Below are positions 6,958-8,105 of a stretch of DNA of 8,105 nt, piece by piece. Made by a program: the position numbers and the translations under genes. The notes beneath the pieces are model-generated. The model worked only from the letters and a program-made list of their open reading frames with translations, did no database searches and had not been told where the DNA came from. This stretch comes from Oxalobacter sp. (GTDB taxonomy: Bacteria > Pseudomonadota > Gammaproteobacteria > Burkholderiales > Burkholderiaceae_D). Position 1 is the stretch's first letter. Each line of letters opens with the position of its first letter. The DNA is taken from NCBI GenBank assembly GCA_012512465.1, contig JAAZED010000030.1, forward strand, positions 1-8,105. Direction: 5' to 3'.

Positions 6958-6996
6958 AAAACAGCCTATCCGCTTTTCAGGCCGGACAAATGAGAT

Positions 6997-7359
6997 ATGG
7001 ATACAAGAATCGAAGCAGACAGGGTATTTGAGAATAATGAATATATCGAAAATATTCAAAAATGCCACGATGGCTACCTATTCAACATGAAGGGCTTGCA
7101 GACCCGGATACGGCTGATTCTGACCGTTAATCCGGAAGGCGGGTACAACTATTACATGAGTCACTCCATCTGTACGCCAACACAGCGTGGCAACCATCTT
7201 GAGGACCCGGCCTGGGCCAAAGACATTCCCTCCACGATTCAGCTCGCGCTGGATTCACTCACCTTTCATTTTCAGGAAGCCGTCGACCGGGGATACCAGC
7301 CCATTGAAGAATGGATGATCGTCAACCCATGGGCAGAAACCATGGCCAAATTTTTCTGA
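6997..7359 (+). CDS. Protein of unknown function, 120 aa (intact copy of a duplicated gene)
   Basis: I do not recognise this family. The product is 120 aa, soluble-looking, with no signal peptide or membrane segment. It has an acidic N-terminal region (residues 1-30), a beta-like core (RIRLILTVNPEGGYNYYM, 37-54), a central SICTPTQRGNHLED stretch (57-70), an amphipathic helix-like stretch (IQLALDSLTFHFQEAVDRGY, 81-100) and the C-terminus NPWAETMAKFF. The start ATG at 6997 has only a weak upstream purine tract (ATGAGAT). Evidence that it is a real gene comes from a second, partly deleted copy 0.7 kb downstream. The two copies differ mostly at synonymous positions, so selection acted on the protein. 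It converges on the next gene with a nine-base gap between stop codons. Confidence 0.75.
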   Translation: MDTRIEADRVFENNEYIENIQKCHDGYLFNMKGLQTRIRLILTVNPEGGYNYYMSHSICTPTQRGNHLEDPAWAKDIPSTIQLALDSLTFHFQEAVDRGYQPIEEWMIVNPWAETMAKFF

Positions 7360-7368
7360 AAAAACCAC

Positions 7369-7785
7369 TTATCCCTTCAGACTGGTCAGCCTTCCAACGT
7401 CATCAAAATCCGCCTGAATCTGCTGTGAACCCTTTGTAGCAACCACTCCTTTATCGGCTGTTACCTCATAGCCCAGTGCCTGCAGATAATTCACCAGTGC
7501 GGATTTATGGTCCAGCTCAAAAGTGCTGATAACCTGCGGAAAAACCAGCAGTGCCCGCTGATGATCCGGTTGCCAACCTGAGCTGACCAGGTCGCCCTTC
7601 AACACTGCGACCAGCATACCATCACCATAATCAGCCACATAAAAGGCGTCAGCCTCCCCGATACCGCAAGCCAAGATACCAAAGGCATGGAGATCAATGG
7701 GGTCCGCCGAAAAAGTTGGTGCTACCAATTCCCTAATATTTTCTGTCTCGCCCAGCGCATGAAGCTTTCGTGTAATGGCGGACAT
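7369..7785 (-). CDS. Hypothetical protein, 138 aa
   Basis: I do not recognise this gene. From the ATG at 7785 it encodes 138 aa with no signal peptide or membrane helix. It contains hydrophobic strands with glycine turns (FGILACGIGEADAFYVADYG, then MLVAVLKGDLV) and a LLVFPQVISTFEL segment, and ends ADFDDVGRLTSLKG. The frame continues upstream to a TTG at 7851, but that extension runs antisense through the paralogue remnant and is unlikely to be native. GGAG lies three bases before the ATG, which is close. Its 5' end overlaps or abuts the remnant on the other strand, so its N-terminus or promoter may have been altered by the rearrangement. It converges with the 120-aa gene. Confidence 0.6.
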   Translation of the reverse strand: MSAITRKLHALGETENIRELVAPTFSADPIDLHAFGILACGIGEADAFYVADYGDGMLVAVLKGDLVSSGWQPDHQRALLVFPQVISTFELDHKSALVNYLQALGYEVTADKGVVATKGSQQIQADFDDVGRLTSLKG

Positions 7786-7945
7786 CTTCTCCGGCAAACC
7801 GGTAGAGACGGCAATAAGGCTGATATTGACCGTCAACTGTGGGGGATACAACTACTACATGAGGCACTCTATCTGCACCCAGACCCAGCGCGGCCACCAT
7901 CTGGAAGAACATCCCTGTGCCGAGACCATGAGCAAATTCTTCTGA
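7775..7945 (+). pseudogene. Deleted paralogue of the 120-aa gene at 6997-7359
   Basis: In this frame the translation contains IRLILTVNCGGYNYYM, then HSICTQTQRGHHLEE, then HPCAETMSKFF and TGA at 7943-7945. It aligns to the intact gene at residues 38-70 and 110-120, with about 35 of 43 residues identical. About 39 codons between those blocks and the N-terminal third are missing, and one codon is lost after N45. Around 19 matched codons differ only synonymously, so the copies diverged under protein-level selection before the deletion. Weaker similarity (FSGKPVET against FNMKGLQT) reaches back to about 7781. An in-frame ATG at 7775 gives a 56-codon ORF but has no ribosome site. It is most likely a gene remnant. 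Confidence 0.8.
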
Positions 7946-8018
7946 CGCACAGCGCGCTGCTTCCGCAATACCAGGCCCCTTCCGGCACACCGGCATCCAC
8001 TGGCGCCCCCTAAAATAA

Positions 8019-8054
8019 AAAAAATCCACTGCTTTATGGGCCAGTGGATTTTTT
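8019..8054. terminator. Bidirectional intrinsic terminator
   Basis: AAAAAATCCACTG (8019-8031) pairs perfectly with CAGTGGATTTTTT (8042-8054) around a 10-base loop. The right arm ends in six T on the plus strand, and the eight-A run at 8017-8024 gives a U-run on the minus strand, so it can work both ways. On the left it would end transcripts through the paralogue remnant. On the right it would end a minus-strand gene beyond the window. Confidence 0.85.
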
Positions 8055-8062
8055 GGTGGTTA

Positions 8063-8081
8063 ACACATCATGGGGATGTGT
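8063..8081. repeat. Short inverted repeat next to the terminator
   Basis: ACACATC (8063-8069) and GATGTGT (8075-8081) form a seven-base-pair stem with a five-base loop. It lies nine bases past the terminator and has no T-run. It could be part of the 3' region of a minus-strand gene outside the window or an operator-like palindrome; the sequence does not decide. Confidence 0.3.
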
Positions 8082-8105
8082 GAAGGGAGCTTTAAAAGTA
8101 AAACC

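Noticed and set aside
7687..8029. Open frames on both strands across the paralogue remnant (108 and 98 codons)
   Set aside because: They overlap the remnant and the terminator and have no motifs; homology to the intact paralogue fixes the meaningful frame.
1..8105. CRISPR array, tRNA, rRNA, defence system or phage module
   Set aside because: No regularly spaced repeats, cloverleaf, rRNA-like sequence or hallmark defence or phage proteins were seen.

Overview
The window looks like a chromosomal stretch of a betaproteobacterium, most likely Burkholderiales (Oxalobacteraceae-like is my best guess, not a firm call). This rests on a pyrophosphate-type phosphofructokinase, an RluA-class pseudouridine synthase next to a SpeE-like aminopropyltransferase homologue, a secreted beta-propeller protein, a glycine-zipper lipoprotein and moderate GC content. 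No database search was possible, so all family calls come from motifs read in the translations.

Layout: (1) Positions 1-779 hold the 5' part of an IS3-family insertion sequence on the minus strand, with complete orfA, an A7 slippery frameshift site and the first 152 codons of orfB; the element runs off the left edge. (2) Positions 796-2053, minus strand, hold a PPi-dependent 6-phosphofructokinase whose reading frame is broken at about 1070-1082. The IS end lies about 16 bp past its stop codon. (3) A divergent plus-strand pair, 2319-4061, encodes an RluA-family pseudouridine synthase followed with zero spacing by a SpeE-like protein. (4) A 270-bp leader (4062-4331) contains several inverted repeats, a possible 14-codon ORF with a strong but sequestered Shine-Dalgarno, and a possible extended -10 promoter. 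It precedes a 659-aa exported beta-propeller protein (4332-6311), which is followed by a perfect 14-bp hairpin. (5) Positions 6470-6925 encode a glycine-zipper outer-membrane lipoprotein. (6) The right end (6997-8105) is an accessory-looking patch. It contains a 120-aa protein of unknown function, a convergent 138-aa unknown gene, a deleted second copy of the 120-aa gene (7775-7945), and a bidirectional intrinsic terminator (8019-8054).

No defence system, CRISPR array, tRNA or rRNA was seen. The points most worth checking are the frameshifted phosphofructokinase beside the IS, the paralogue remnant at the 5' end of the unknown minus-strand gene, and the structured leader of the beta-propeller gene. 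The pseudouridine synthase and SpeE-like genes are probably one transcription unit. The other genes look like single units, and nothing in the sequence ties the window into one pathway.
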